Assembly (NCBI RefSeq): GCF_900005765.1
Contig: NC_041680.1
Coordinates: 372,001 to 436,000, forward strand
DNA: 64,000 bases
Source of the DNA: Plasmodium relictum
Lineage: Eukaryota; Apicomplexa; Aconoidasida; Haemosporida; Plasmodiidae
Reading direction: 5' to 3'
Within the stretch, counting starts at the first letter, position 1. Each line of letters starts with the position of its first letter. Of this stretch, positions 1 to 12,713 are shown in pieces. The notes under the pieces are model-generated. The model was not told where the DNA came from, made no database searches, and worked only from the letters and a program-made list of their open reading frames with translations. The position numbers and the translations under genes are program-made.

Positions 1-182
1 TTAAGTATATGTTAAAAAAAATAGTGATATAATAAATATATAAAAACGTAAAAATATATCACAAAATATATTTAGGAAACATGGATATATATAATGTATT
101 ATATTTATTTGTATATATTTTTTTTTAGCATTTTCAATATGTGCCATTCTTTCTACAAATGTTCCTACTTTTCGTGGACATG
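1..182 (-). CDS. Possible partial exon of an unidentified gene at the left edge
   Basis: On the minus strand a TTTTTTTGTAG acceptor-like site precedes an open frame running from about 182 down to the window edge. The first part reads as ordinary protein (CPRKVGTFVERMAHIENAKK). The rest becomes AT-rich and hydrophobic, like intron or UTR sequence. No upstream exon could be placed in the 3 kb to the right, and the frame is cut by the window edge, so neither gene identity nor exon end can be set. It may be the 5' side of a gene lying mostly outside the window, or a chance open frame. Confidence 0.25.
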
Positions 183-239
183 CTACAAAAAAATTTAACA
201 TATATATATTAAATATAATGATTAAATAACTTTGCAATT

Positions 240-1516
240 AATTTTTTATTAAATGCTCATTTTTATGTATTATTATACACATATATATGTGTACTAAAGT
301 ATAAAAACGTATTTATATGCATAATTCAAGTATGGAAAATATATTTAGTACATCTAATTATAAAAATAAAAGATGTATTAATAAAAAAAATATATATATA
401 TCAGAACATGCATAAACATACACATAGAAAAAAAAGCGGAAAATGAAATATTCTTGGCATACTCAAAAATAATGAAAAAAAAAAGTTGACAAAACGTTTT
501 TTTTTATAAGGTTAAGGTAATTCATTATAGTTCAAATATAAATACGATAAAAAAAAAAAAAAAATAAAAAAATAAAGAAATAGATGAAAATTTTATTTAT
601 CGAACAAATAATGTTTTGTAATTAAATTATTATTATTCTATTTTATCATTTTCTTTCTTTCATATTTTCATGTATTCCTCATTATTCTGTAATATTCAAT
701 GCAACAATTAATTTATTAAATCCAAAAAAAATACATAATTTAAAAATCAAAAAAATATGATAACAATAAATATGATTATATAAAATTTAATTATATTTAT
801 GAAAAAAAAAAAAAAATAAAAATAAAATAAAATAAAAGATATATAAATTTAAAGTAATGAATATGACAATTTTGCATAACTCGATTTTTCGATAACAAAA
901 AATAACATAAAGAGCAATATGAAATTCAAGAATTATTCATATGCAAAAACACAAAATACTTGTATTAAGAGAAATAAATAATATTTATGTAAATGGACTA
1001 TAATAGATAAAGTAGTACAAACATTTGTAAATATTATATTTTTGGTAATTTTGTAAAATGTTGTTCAATGTCAAGTATCTTTGAGTAAAAACATAAAAAT
1101 TATGTTAATCTTTGAAGTCCAAAAATAAACCTGTATGAGATGCATAAAAAAAAAATTTTTAGAGAATCTCATATTTGCATTGAAATGAACATTTTATAGT
1201 TCATATAATTATGTAATATAAATGGTAGATTCAAATTTTCTTTAAGTAAAATTATACTTTTTATTTTTTTTTTCTATAGTAAATATACATGTTTTCTGAA
1301 TGTTCAGATTTTTTTCAGAATTTATTCATAAATCTAGCGATAAAATTAATGTTTTACACATATGTATATATTCATATTCATTTGCAAATACTCCTTAATA
1401 AAACTTTTCCAACTTGGAAAAATTTATTTTTATCCACATGAAAAGCCAACATATTTTTGAGCTCTGTTTTAATTATTTAATTATTTTAATATCATTTCAT
1501 TTTTTATAGCATGCAA

Positions 1517-1558
<42 letters not shown>

Positions 1559-3275
1559 TCTTTTTTTTTTATATTAAAGGCTATTTTTTATTCCACATTT
1601 CCAAAAGTTATTTTAATTAGTTCTCCATTTTCCATATATCTAATATAAAAATATTAATCATTTTATTTCCTCATAGGTTTTATATTAATGTTTATTTGTA
1701 ATTTTTATTCTATTTATTTGAAATTATTTTGCTCAAAATTCAATTTTAAATCCTTAATTTATTAAAATAAAATTTTTATTAAAGCTTATAAAATCATTTT
1801 ATAAAAGTAAATATAAAAAGTATACAACTTCTATTTATTAATGTTATTTCTTATGCTTTTATATCCATGTAAATTCATAGATAAAAGGGGAAGGATAAAT
1901 AAATTGTAAATATTATCATATGTAAATTCTTTCATTTCATAAGATTAATAAGAATACATTTTTTATTTACAATTTATTTAGGTGCTTTTTCTATAATATG
2001 CTATAAACAAAAAATGATTAGTAATGTTGTAAATGAATAAAAAATAAAAAAAATTTGATTTAAAAATTATTTTTGACAAAAAATTTCACATGAAACCTTA
2101 TCATTTATTTTATAAAAGAGAATGGAAAAATATTTAAAAATAACATTTAGTACTACTTATTTCATTTTCATGTAAATACATTTTAAGTTGCACCTAAGAA
2201 TTCAAATAAAAGATTAAGCTACTATAGTGAAAAATTCAACAAATATAAAAAAAAATTCAGAAGAATTTTAGAAGCTATCAATATCATTAATTAAATTAAA
2301 ATAAATATCAATAGTTAATCACGTCTCGATCATTTTAAATTGTATTTGTTCTTTATTGTAATGAAAACTTAAAATATATATTTTATATAATAATAATAAA
2401 GATATTTTGTAATAACTAAAAATTACACACATAAAAAAAAAAAAAAAAATTAGAAAAAATCTTTTAATTAATTCTTCAATAAAACAGAAGACATATCTAT
2501 AATTTAATTACTGATTTTTATGAGCACTAACTAAAAAACCTATCCTACCATTCACTTTTTAAAGAAATCAAAGGAAATACATTGAATTTCAATTTGGTGT
2601 TATTTTTAAAAACTTTTTTATTTATTATACAATTAAAAGGTTTTAAAACATATAGATAATTTTTAGTATGAGGTTTATAATCATAGGATGAATTTCTATA
2701 TATAATGCAAGGATTTCAAGAATAATACCATTTAAAAAAAAAAAAAATGGCAATACTGTTTTTATATAAGTTATGCATATTATAATAAAAAAAAAAAAAA
2801 ATAAAAAAAAAAAATTATAGAAGAGATATAAACATAAAAAATAGATTTAAATTATATAAATAATAAAAAAAAATAATAATAAAATAAAATAAATAAATAA
2901 AAATAAGAGTATAAATAAAAATAGGAATAAAAATAAAGAAAAAGAAAAATGTAATAAAAAGATATACAATAAAAAAGAAAAATATATATATATATATATT
3001 ACAATAAAAATAATGCGTATATTATTAAAAAAAAATAGTAATTAAAAATGATAAAAAAAGAAAAAATGAAACAAAACAAAAATCAGATCTTTTCATGAAA
3101 GAAAAAAAAATTAAATTAGAATTTTGTTTATGTCAAATAAAATATATAATAATTTATATTTTTAATAAGCAATTAGAATATGATTTTGTAATTAAAATAC
3201 ATTAGGAATTAAACGAGAAAAAACAGAAGAATCACCTACTTTTCTTTTTATGATTCAGAGGAAATAAACATAAAA
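240..3275. other. Long intergenic region upstream of the CMTR2-like gene
   Basis: About 3 kb with no convincing gene on either strand. It holds many dA/dT runs, a (TA)n microsatellite at about 1517-1555 and an 8-bp inverted repeat at 1134-1173 (TATGAGAT/ATCTCATA around an A/T-rich loop). The last kilobase before the gene at 3276 is dA-rich and is probably its promoter and 5' UTR. No tRNA-like B box or long G/C-rich island was seen. Confidence 0.6.
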
Positions 3276-6200
3276 ATGAATCATATTTTTACATTTGAGA
3301 CAAATTTAAATGATATATTTACAGGCGATGATGTTAAAAACTCTGAAAAAAATTGTGATTATTGTATAAAAAGGAAAAGAATATGTAAATGTGATACTAT
3401 AAAAAAAGAATTAGGAAGGTAAAAAAAAGAATAAATTATAATAAAAAAATAAATACATATAACATTGTAAAAGGCTATCAAAACTTTTAAGAAAAACATA
3501 ATTTAAATTAAAAATTATTTAAAGTGTATATAGAAATGTATTTTATTTTATTTTTTTTTTTTTGTTTTTATTTTTAAATAAGTTGTTATTTATTTTTTTA
3601 CACATTATACATGCATATATATATATATATATATATGAAGAGAGAAAGAGAAAGATAATGAGAAAAATATAAAAAAAAATTTATATTTTATATAATTTAA
3701 TATTATTCTTAAAAGTATTTTGTCAAAAAATTATAAAATGTTTTATATTTTATAATTTATCAAAAAAAAAATAAACATTTTTTACAGTGAAAAAAAAAAG
3801 GATTTAGAAGAATTTTCTGATCTTAAAAAATATTATAATGAAATATGTGAAAAAATTGTAGATAAATATAAAGATGTCGTAAATCGCTTTGAGTATGACA
3901 AAGAAATAGTTAGGTATATAAAGAAAAATAGAATAAATAATGAAATAGAAAATGAAGATTGGTTGTATTTTTATGAATTATTAAAGGATCGCAAAGTATT
4001 AGAAAGGTGCATTGACACAAAGAGTAATAAAGAGTTAGTATTATTTAATAGCTTTCATTTAGATGAAGAAGCAAATTTTATAAGTTGTTTAAATTATTAT
4101 ATCAAGGTGAATAAATATAATAATGTGAATCATAACTGGATGGGAATGAGCGAAAACCCATTTAGTGAATATGTAAATAATAATGAAATTCTTTTTCAAT
4201 TTTGTGACAATAGAGAAAATCAAGATGATAATAAAAAAAATTGTTCGCATATAAATATACCCTCAAATATAGAAGAAAAGGAAAATATGGATATTTCATT
4301 AGGGTATAAAAAGTTTTACCCTTTGTATTATTTATTATATATACAAGATAATGAAAAATGGATATCAGGAATAAATAATTCAGGTAATATCCTTCATTTA
4401 GAAAATATTGACTATATATGGAATAAGACAGTAAGAGAAAATAATAAAATAAAACTTTTTCATTTAATAACTTCAAATAGTGTAAAAATGGATAATACTG
4501 ATTATAAATTAAAAAAAAGAAATGAAAATTTAACAACAGAAAACATAGAAATTGATAAGATTCTATGTGTGAGTCAACTAGTATGTGCTTTAGGTATGTT
4601 AAATATTGGAGGGTTTTTTATTATAAAAGTTAAATTGTCTTTTGATAATTTTCTTTTATCTGTATTTTCAATTTTATCCATTTGCTTTAAAAAATTAGAA
4701 GTGTATAGACCCTCTTGCTGTTACTTAAGGAATGTAGTATTTTTAATAGGTATCCATTTTAATGGTATTACATCTATATTTCTATCTAGTTTAAATAATT
4801 GGGTTCAATCAGCACAAAAAGAGATAACATATTTTTATGATAATAAAAATAAAGATAACAGAAATGAGTATTCTGATATAAATAAAACCACAAATTATTT
4901 AAATAGTAATATAATACCTAGAAAATGGATAAAAAATAGTTTTTTTCAAGAATACAAAAATTGTATTAAGCATTTTATTGATTATCAAATTTATTACTTA
5001 AAAAAATGCATAAATGTTTCTAACACCAATTTGATTAAAAAAAATATTGAAAATACAAAAAATACATACATTTCCAAATTTTTTGAAGAAAATAAAATAA
5101 TGGAGATTAAAAGAAAAGATAAATTATTACATAAATTAGTTAATATATATGAAGATAAAGAATTATTATATCAGTACGATCAAACAGAAAATGAAAATGA
5201 TTTGTTAAGTAAGAAGGATAGAGAAAATAATTCTGAAAGTTGTGATTCATGCTATACCTGCAGCGAAATTATATATAGTAATAAAAAAATATCCAAAATA
5301 AAAAACATAGTATTTCATATTGAAAATAAGAAAGCATATTTTGAAAATATTTATAAAAAAAATTTAGATTGCAATAATAATGTAAAAAGGTATAGTAAAC
5401 AAATTGCAACTCTTCTAAAAAAAATAAAATACAAAAATAAAAAAGAAAATCCAGGAAAGAAAGAATTATTTCAATTAGATAAAGAAATACTGAAAGAAAG
5501 GGTATTTGCTTTAGAAAAAAGCTCTTTTTTAAAAGAAGAAAATGAATTTCAATTTTTATTACAAAAACAAGCATATTTAAATAATAGAAATTGGTTTAAG
5601 ACTTATTTACAAAACGATATATCAAATTTTGAGAAACCTTTTTATTTAAAAAAAAGCATTTTTAGAGATATTTTAAAATGCAGGTATTATTTGTATTATA
5701 ATAATTGTGATATACACATAAATAGTTTAAAACAAATATTGAAACAATACGAACCATTGAGCATTAGATATATAAATTATGAATTATACTGTAATGTTAT
5801 TGATTGCTTATTTGTTTTAAAAAACTGTGCTAATTGTGATATTTTTAAGGATTCTAAATTTTTAGAAAATTTCTTAGTTATAAGTGCAGAAAGCATTATG
5901 TATAATTTTTTTTCAAAATTTGAAAATGGTTATTATGTTTCATTAGAAAATGAAAACTCAAATAACAATCCAATAGAATATGGTATCTAAAATATATAAA
6001 TAAATGTTCACATATATATATATATACAAAATAAAAATAGTATTTATTTTTGATATTTACATGTAAAAATATATAAAAATAATTAATTATAAAATATTTA
6101 TGTGATTTTATTTTATTTTTTGTAGTAACTGATGAACATAGAAAAAGCCGTGTTTCTTTTATTAGTGTTGAAAAATTATATGAAACAAGAAAGCCATATA

Positions 6201-7231
6201 AAATTTTTAGTGAATTATTAATAAATAAATTAAAAAAAAAAAATATTTGTTCTCTTATATATATAGACTTAAATACTATTTTTCCTAATTTTGTACACTT
6301 AGTTCAGAAGGAATTAAAAATAAAAAATTATTTTGTTGCTAGTTTAATTATAGCTTTTAATTATTTAATGAAAAGCGGTAATATGATTTTGCGTTTAAGT
6401 AGTGTACTTACATTTTTTACTGCTGGTTTAATATATATTTTATTTTGCTCATTTGAGAAAATAGAATTTTTCTTACCTCCTTCTTGTGACGATATAAATT
6501 TAGATTTTTATATTTATTGTTATAATTTTAATGAAAATTATGTTTATCGTCATTATATTCAATATATATGGGATGTTATAATATGCAATAAGTATTTGGA
6601 TGAGAAAAATTTTAATAAAGAAGATAACAAAAAAGGAGGAATGAAAGAAAAGAAAAGAAATTGTGATATATATTTTTCTACACCTATATATTTTATTATG
6701 AATAAATATTTTGTTTTACTTTTAAAAAAATTTAATTCTTTTTATTTTAAACATCATATAAATATATGTTTGAATTTTATGAAAGAACCAAAATACTTTT
6801 ATCATAATAAAGCATTAATAAAATGCTTGCTAACTCATTTTTTTAAAGCATATGTTATTCAAAACAAAAGTTTTAGAAATGTATATAGGTCTATTATTAT
6901 TAATTCTGATGAATTTGATGAAAGAAAAGATGAAACCGAAGATGATGAAATAGAAGACAGTGATGATGAAAAAAATGAAAAAAGTGAGGATGAAAAGGAA
7001 TTAAATGACCCAAAAGAAAATGAAGGGGAAATTAGAAGTGAAAATAATAATGAAAAAGAAATTTCAAGAAGTGGTCATTTTAAAAGTTTATTTGATTTAA
7101 AAGAGAATGAAAAAGATAGAGAAAATATATATGAAAATTCATCTAGTGACTCAAATTATTCAATTGTTTATGAATATAAAAATGTTCCGAGTGAAATATC
7201 TATATCAGAAACTGTTTGGGAAAGCTCTTAA
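3276..7231 (+). CDS. CMTR2-like FtsJ-family cap ribose 2'-O-methyltransferase homologue, three exons, catalytic motifs degraded
   Basis: Three exons, 3276-3418, 3788-5982 and 6126-7231, join in phase to give 1147 residues. The N-terminal half follows the order of animal cap-2 methyltransferase CMTR2: a helical lead-in (about 100-130), a SAM-loop region (HLDEEANF, 138-145), NWMGMSENPF after it, a LITSNS strand (about 276-280), a GGFFIIKVK strand (about 323-331) and a C-terminal strand PSCCYLRNVVFLIG. Exon 3 repeats the fold in weaker form (ILRLSSVLTFFTAGLIYILF, from about 865), as the second, non-catalytic domain of CMTR2 does. The C-terminal ~100 residues are acidic. In active family members these motifs carry a CEAPGxF SAM loop and a K-D-K-E tetrad. 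Here the loop lacks its Pro-Gly, the Asp position reads Ser/Asn and the final Glu position reads Leu; the Lys of IIKVK remains. The family call is good, but activity is doubtful. Nuclear or cytosolic cap modification is inferred from the family. Confidence 0.75.
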
Positions 7232-8020
7232 TACATTGAAAAATAAAAAAAATTTCCATATTTTTAATTTAAATTCAAATTTTTTTTTTCTTTAATACTT
7301 TTAATAAATTTAAATATATCATTAATTTTTAAATAATCTATTTTTTATTCCATTTTTTTATTATTTTATTCTTTATCATTTTTAAAATTATTTTATTTTA
7401 ATTTTTTGTTTTTTCTTTAACTTTTAAAAGAAGCATTAACATTATATGCAATTTCCCAAAAAAAAAAAAATAAAATAAAATAATAATAATAAAATTTATA
7501 AGAAAAAAAATTAAGATTTAAAAAAACAACCTTATATAAATACAGTTTTCTTTATAGAAATGATAAAAAATTGGAATAACAAAATTAAAAATATTATTAA
7601 TTCATATAACACATATATATATCCTTTAGATTCTTAAAAAAAAAAAAAAATAAAATAATAATAAATATTATATTAATTTTTTGGAATTTAAATTCTTTTC
7701 CGTTTTTGTATATTTTACATATATTCATTTTTTTTTTTTTTATTCAATTTATTTTATTGTAACATCTTTTAATTTTACATATGTTATTAACTCAAATTTT
7801 TTATATTTTTAATGTTAATTTTTCTTTTCGTTTTGTTCCTTTTATTTTTTTTTATTCTTAACTTTTTCTATTAACGTATATTTTCATTGAATTTATATAT
7901 ATATATTTTTTGCTGTTGAATTTATATTTTCATTATTTCTTAAATTTTAATAATTATTATATATTCTACGTTTTATTTGCTTATTATTTTTTTTTTTTTT
8001 ATCTAAATTTAAATATATTA
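7232..8020. other. Intergenic, T-rich, upstream of the mS45-like gene
   Basis: About 0.8 kb between two same-strand genes, dominated by dT and (TA) stretches. The open frame continues upstream of the ATG at 8021, but only as Phe/Tyr/Leu from T-rich DNA and without an ATG start, so it is treated as 5' UTR. No other feature was seen. Confidence 0.6.
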
Positions 8021-9004
8021 ATGGCAATCAGTTTATGTAGAATATTACTAAGAAATAAAAGGACAAACTTTGAAAAAAAGAAATATATAATTTCCGAATT
8101 AGATAATAAATTAAATGAATCAGGAGAAGAAAATGTATATGATCCTCCTTTAAAAGAAAAAGATAATCTTCCTTCTTATATGCAACCATCAGAAAATAAT
8201 AGAAGTTGGTCAGAAGAATGGAGAGACAAAGAATTAAAAAAAGAACACAAAAAATATAATTTTTCACTTTCAGATAACTATGCATATAATGTCCCATATA
8301 ATTATAAAATAGTCATTCCTACAAAAAAGAATGTGAAGGATGAAAAAAATATAAAAGAAGAATATAGTCGAGATGTTAGTGATAATATATCCTATACTGA
8401 TTTCTGTGAATTTCGAAATCCTTCATTATCTACTTTTGATAATTATAGATACTGGCAAGATAGCGGTTTTAAAAAGTTTCTTAATCGTATTTTTCCAATT
8501 AAAATTCCTGAACATAAAAAAATTGATCCTTTATTAAGAGAATACATATATTTTTTGCACTCATTTGATCCATATAGATTCACATTTAAAAAATTAAGTG
8601 AAAGATATTTCTTTTCAGAAAATACAATAAGATTAATATATAAAGAAGAAAGTGTAAAAAGGTTTTTAGTCGAAAATCAATTATGTGATGATAAAACAAA
8701 GAGAATAACTAAAAAAGAAGCTATAATGAAAATTAAGGAATTAATATACTCCAAAAAAATTGGATATAAAGAAATTGGTGATTATGAAAATATAAAAAAT
8801 GAAGATGATGAATTTGTTGGTTATAAAAATACCTTTGATCAAATAAATAGACAAGTTATCCAAGTAGAATCTATTTCTTCTTTTCCTTTACCTCATAGAA
8901 GGGATCCTGTACCGAAAAGAGTAGATATTGATATGCCAGTTTATAATTCAGCAAACGTAAAAATTATGAATTGGATAAATCCAAATGATAAAGTTATATT
9001 CTAA
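8021..9004 (+). CDS. Putative mitochondrial ribosomal small-subunit protein, Bot1p/mS45-like
   Basis: A single exon of 327 residues starting at the first ATG (MAISLCRILLRNK). The basic, Leu/Arg-containing N-terminus resembles a mitochondrial presequence. The middle is Lys/Glu-rich and charged. Residues about 170-213 (LLREYIYFLHSFDPYR followed by LSERYFFSENTIRLIY) form a compact helix-turn-helix-like block. Its pattern, a short helix, 'hxxDP', then 'LsxxFxiSxxxVrxI', recalls the Bot1p / eukaryotic mitochondrial regulator family (mS45 of the mitoribosome). A second conserved-looking part lies at the C-terminus (SFPLPHRRDPVPKRVDID). There are no membrane segments. The mS45 assignment rests on this one pattern and is tentative; otherwise this is a conserved protein of unknown function. 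Two RAP proteins in the window also point to organelle RNA or translation. Confidence 0.55.
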   Translation: MAISLCRILLRNKRTNFEKKKYIISELDNKLNESGEENVYDPPLKEKDNLPSYMQPSENNRSWSEEWRDKELKKEHKKYNFSLSDNYAYNVPYNYKIVIPTKKNVKDEKNIKEEYSRDVSDNISYTDFCEFRNPSLSTFDNYRYWQDSGFKKFLNRIFPIKIPEHKKIDPLLREYIYFLHSFDPYRFTFKKLSERYFFSENTIRLIYKEESVKRFLVENQLCDDKTKRITKKEAIMKIKELIYSKKIGYKEIGDYENIKNEDDEFVGYKNTFDQINRQVIQVESISSFPLPHRRDPVPKRVDIDMPVYNSANVKIMNWINPNDKVIF

Positions 9005-9190
9005 CAAATATGTTTTTGTATATTATAAATAATTTTCATTTGTATATTTTATTTTTATTTTAAACTTTTTTTCTTTTTCTATAGTATAAATTTTATTTTT
9101 TATCTTGTAATCTTAAAAAAAGCAAAAGAAAAAAAACATGATATCTTATTTATCCATTTCATTTTTATTTATTTTATACATATACATAAC

Positions 9191-9248
<58 letters not shown>

Positions 9249-9799
9249 TATAAAATATTATTCTATTTACCATTTTGTTCTTTATATATTATTTTTGATA
9301 TTATATAGGCTCCTTTTCAATTCTTTTTTTTTTATGTGTATACTTTTTTTTATATTTGCACGTTTAATATTTATTAGATATATACTATAAAATTATTCCC
9401 AAATATTTTTGAAAAAAATATATGTAACATTTGTTTTAATTTGTAATATCTTGAATTTTATTCAATAAAAATATTTTTTATATTATTTTTTTTAAACAAG
9501 AAAAATGAAAAAAGATGTCTTTTATACTTAAAATATATAAGAAAAAATTGTAAAAAACAAATTTCTAGGAAAAATTTAGTTAACAAATGAATATATTTTT
9601 TTTTTAAAGTGTTGCACAATCTTTTCTATTGAGAAAATCATTATAATAAAAAAAAATAATATAAATCTAATAATTTAGTAAGTATAAATAAATATGCATA
9701 TGTTACTTTTTTAATAAATCCGATTAATAAATTTATTTATTTTTATTTTAGTGTTAATTTTTATTGATCTAAAAGTGTTTTGCTAATTTATTAAATAAA
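9005..9799. other. Intergenic with (TA)n microsatellite
   Basis: About 0.8 kb between two same-strand genes. It contains an almost pure (TA)n tract at about 9193-9244, then T-rich and A-rich runs. It is presumed to be the 3' UTR of the mS45-like gene and the promoter of the small membrane protein gene. No coding-like sequence was seen. Confidence 0.6.
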
Positions 9800-10679
9800 A
9801 TGAAATTATTTATAGGAATTTTTTTTTATTTTACTATTCTTAACACATTTTATGCAAAGAATGGCATGTATATCAGAAATAAAAGAAATACATTTACAAA
9901 TAAATTTAAAAAAAAAAATAATTTACATATTTTAAATAATGATAATGAAAAAAATTTTTTACAAGTTAAATCGGGAAATATATATGATCCATCAATAGTA
10001 TCTAGAGGTATAGTTAAAGGAAATTAACAAAATAAACTTTCATTGTTTTTATAAATGTATTTTATTCACAGCATTATAAATTTTCAACTAAATAAAAATA
10101 GACATAAATATATAACATACTATTTTTATATCCTTGCAAAACATATATACTTTATATATGTGGAAAAAAGAAAAAACAAAGAAAAAAGAAAAAGGAAATT
10201 AATGGAAACATTAAAATATATTAATTACAATAATATATTAAGACAAATACATGAATATTAAAATAATACATTTCATTAGTGTTTTTTCTTATTATTTTTC
10301 TTTATTGTCATTATTAATAAATGTATATATTATTACTATTATTATTTCATAAAAATTAATAAGCATATTCTCCTTTAACTTGTATTAATAAAACACATTA
10401 TTACTTTTTTAATTTCATTTGTTCTTCTTTATAAAATAATTATCATTTCATATAATGATCTTTTTTTACTTTTTAGATATGGATAATAATGCAATGGGAA
10501 CATCTACTCTTTATTATTCACGTTTAATGTGGGGAGGTGTTATTTTTTTGGTTATGTTTATTCTAGTTAGTAGTATAGGAGTTTATTTGTATGTTGATAA
10601 TTTAGAATATAATTCTCCAAAAAATAAGAGACATAGAAATATAACAAATTATTATGTTACTAATCCTCATTTTCCATAA
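9800..10679 (+). CDS. Small secretory-pathway membrane protein, possibly apicoplast-targeted, two exons
   Basis: Exons 9800-10007 and 10477-10679 join in phase 1 (AGA-G|AT) to give about 136 residues. Residues 1-19 (MKLFIGIFFYFTILNTFYA) form a clear signal peptide. The next ~30 residues are basic and Asn/Lys-rich with no acidic residues (NKRNTFTNKFKKKNNLH), the composition of an apicoplast transit peptide. Exon 2 supplies one transmembrane helix (GGVIFLVMFILVSSIGVYLY) and a short basic tail. The 469-nt intron contains a spurious Lys-rich open frame (10055-10261) that is out of register with both exons. No family was recognised. The leader suggests an apicoplast or other secretory membrane protein. 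Location is inference only. Confidence 0.7.
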
Positions 10680-10756
10680 TCTTAATACATTTTCAAAAAA
10701 ATTTAAATATGTAGACAAAAAACAAATTTAAAACTCAATCACATATATTTACCTTT

Positions 10757-10787
<31 letters not shown>

Positions 10788-12434
10788 TGAACACTAAAAA
10801 TAAATAAAAATGCTTACGAAAGATAACATATATATATAGTTAAAGTAGGCATCTACATGAATAAGCAATTTTACAAAAAATTAAAAAAAATACATAATAC
10901 ATAAAATTTATTATTTTATTTTTTAAACAATAATTTATAAATTTTAAAACAAAGTAACATCACTAAAAACTACCTTTATCAAAATATTCAAAAAAAAAAA
11001 AAGAAATTTTAAAGAGTTCATAACAAAAATGTGTAATATATCAAATTATTATTTTATATAAATCTAATATATGAACTTTGGAATTCATGATATTATACTA
11101 TGTTATATTTTTTATTTAGTTAATATGTTAAATTTCCTTAAGTTATTGTTTTTGTATTGTCAGTTCTATTTGGGATTTTATTTTTAATTTCTCTATTTAT
11201 ATTATTATTTATAGTTATCAATTTTTACTAATATATATAATCCCTAAATTATTTTAATTTATATGCACCATCCCAGTTCAGTGAAGAATTTTTTCTCTTT
11301 AGCATTTTTTTATCTAATTTTTTTATTTATATAATAGCTCTTCATGTTTTTTTATTTCCCTAAATTTGTATATATAACTATTTTTTCTTTTAGTTTTTTC
11401 ATTGCCAAAAATAATTTGCTCTCTTTATATATATCCATTTTCTTGCTAATTATATTTTTTCAATGGTTATATTTTCTGATTCCTAATTATTTATTTACTT
11501 TTATTTATTTTTTTTTTTTTTTATAATTGAAGCATAAAATTTTTATTATTTAAATAAAATATATTGTTTTGTACATGTTTAAAAATAAATCCTCTTTTAA
11601 GGACATATATAGACTAATTTAAAACTTAACATTTCTTCTAGAATTAAGGATTAATTTAAAGAATTTATTACCTTAGTGAATAATCATATTCAAAAAATTA
11701 TAAACTCTAATAAAATTTAAAATTATGTAAATATATAAAAAAGAAAAAACTCATTTCTTTTTTTTTTTTTTTTTTGTCTTATGGAAGTTTTATTTAGCTT
11801 GTCATACTTTATAAAAAGGAAAGAAAAAAGTAATTACACAGTATACTTAAGAATAAGTAAAGAATAAAATAAGATAAATTTTATTTCAATCATTAAAGAG
11901 AAATAAAATTTTCAAATATTATATTATTTGTGCTTTTCAAAATTAATATATATAGATAATACATATTCTTATATATGTCTGTGTGTGTGTGTGTTTTTTT
12001 TTTTTTAATTGATATACCATTTTTTATTTATTCATTTATAATTAGTTTTTTATTTTTTTTTATAATTTTAAATTTTAAATAAGGACAAGTATTTTTTTAA
12101 TATAAACAGTAAATTTATTGTCTATCAATTTGTTTTAACCTATATTATTTATGAGTTTTACTTTTTTTTATTTGGCAAATGTTAAAATAACGATATTATA
12201 ATTTTCATTATTTCTTAATCTGAATATAATGAATTTTATTGTATGAATTTTGCTTTATTTTGTCCTTTGAATATTATTTTTGTTTTCTATATTGTATTTG
12301 ATTTTTCTAAAAAGTCATAAAAATATACAATGCTAATATAGAGGGGAATTTTTGTCATTTTTTTTTGTTTTTTTGTTACTTTATCCATTTTTTTTTTTGC
12401 TTTTTTTTTTTTTTTTATTATTTGAAAAAAAAAA
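10680..12434. other. Intergenic region upstream of the CAP locus
   Basis: About 1.75 kb of A/T-rich DNA with dA and dT runs and a short (TG)n stretch near 11980-11992. A 60-codon Phe/Ile/Tyr frame at 11344-11526 reflects T-richness and is not credible as a gene. The last ~130 bp is heavily dT-rich just before the ATG at 12435. Confidence 0.6.
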
Positions 12435-12713
12435 ATGGATATTTTTTCATGTTGCACTGAAGTTCGTATAGCAAAAGATAACTTTCATATTAAAAAATTG
12501 GATGAAAAAAAACTAAATAATGGTAAGAAAATAAATAAAGAAAAACATAACAATAATTATGTAAACGAAAAAACTAATAATGAAAAAAAAAAAAAAGCAA
12601 ATAATAAATCAAAAGATAAAGAATCTAACTATTCTAAAAATAATAAATCAAAATATAAAAAGAGTAAATTAAAAAAAAAGAAAAGAAATTTCTCCAAAAA
12701 TCAGGAAAATACA
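12435..12713 (+). other. In-frame, coding-like region upstream of the C-CAP start
   Basis: An ATG at 12435 (MDIFSCCTEVRIAKDNF) opens a frame that stays open for 93 codons and leads directly, in frame, into the ATG at 12714 used for C-CAP. The composition is Lys/Asn-rich with purine bias on the coding strand, like coding DNA. A good donor (TG|GTAAGAA) at 12522/12523 could also splice, in phase, straight to the C-CAP second exon at 13109. So this is either an N-terminal extension, an alternative first exon, a separate short protein, or an open 5' UTR. It is reported apart from the CDS because the C-CAP proteins I know from other Plasmodium are short. Confidence 0.4.

Noticed and set aside
10055-10261. 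68-codon Lys-rich frame between the two exons of the small membrane protein gene
   Set aside because: Lies inside the intron. An acceptor-like site before it leads to an immediate stop in the phase required by exon 1, and the composition is AT-driven.
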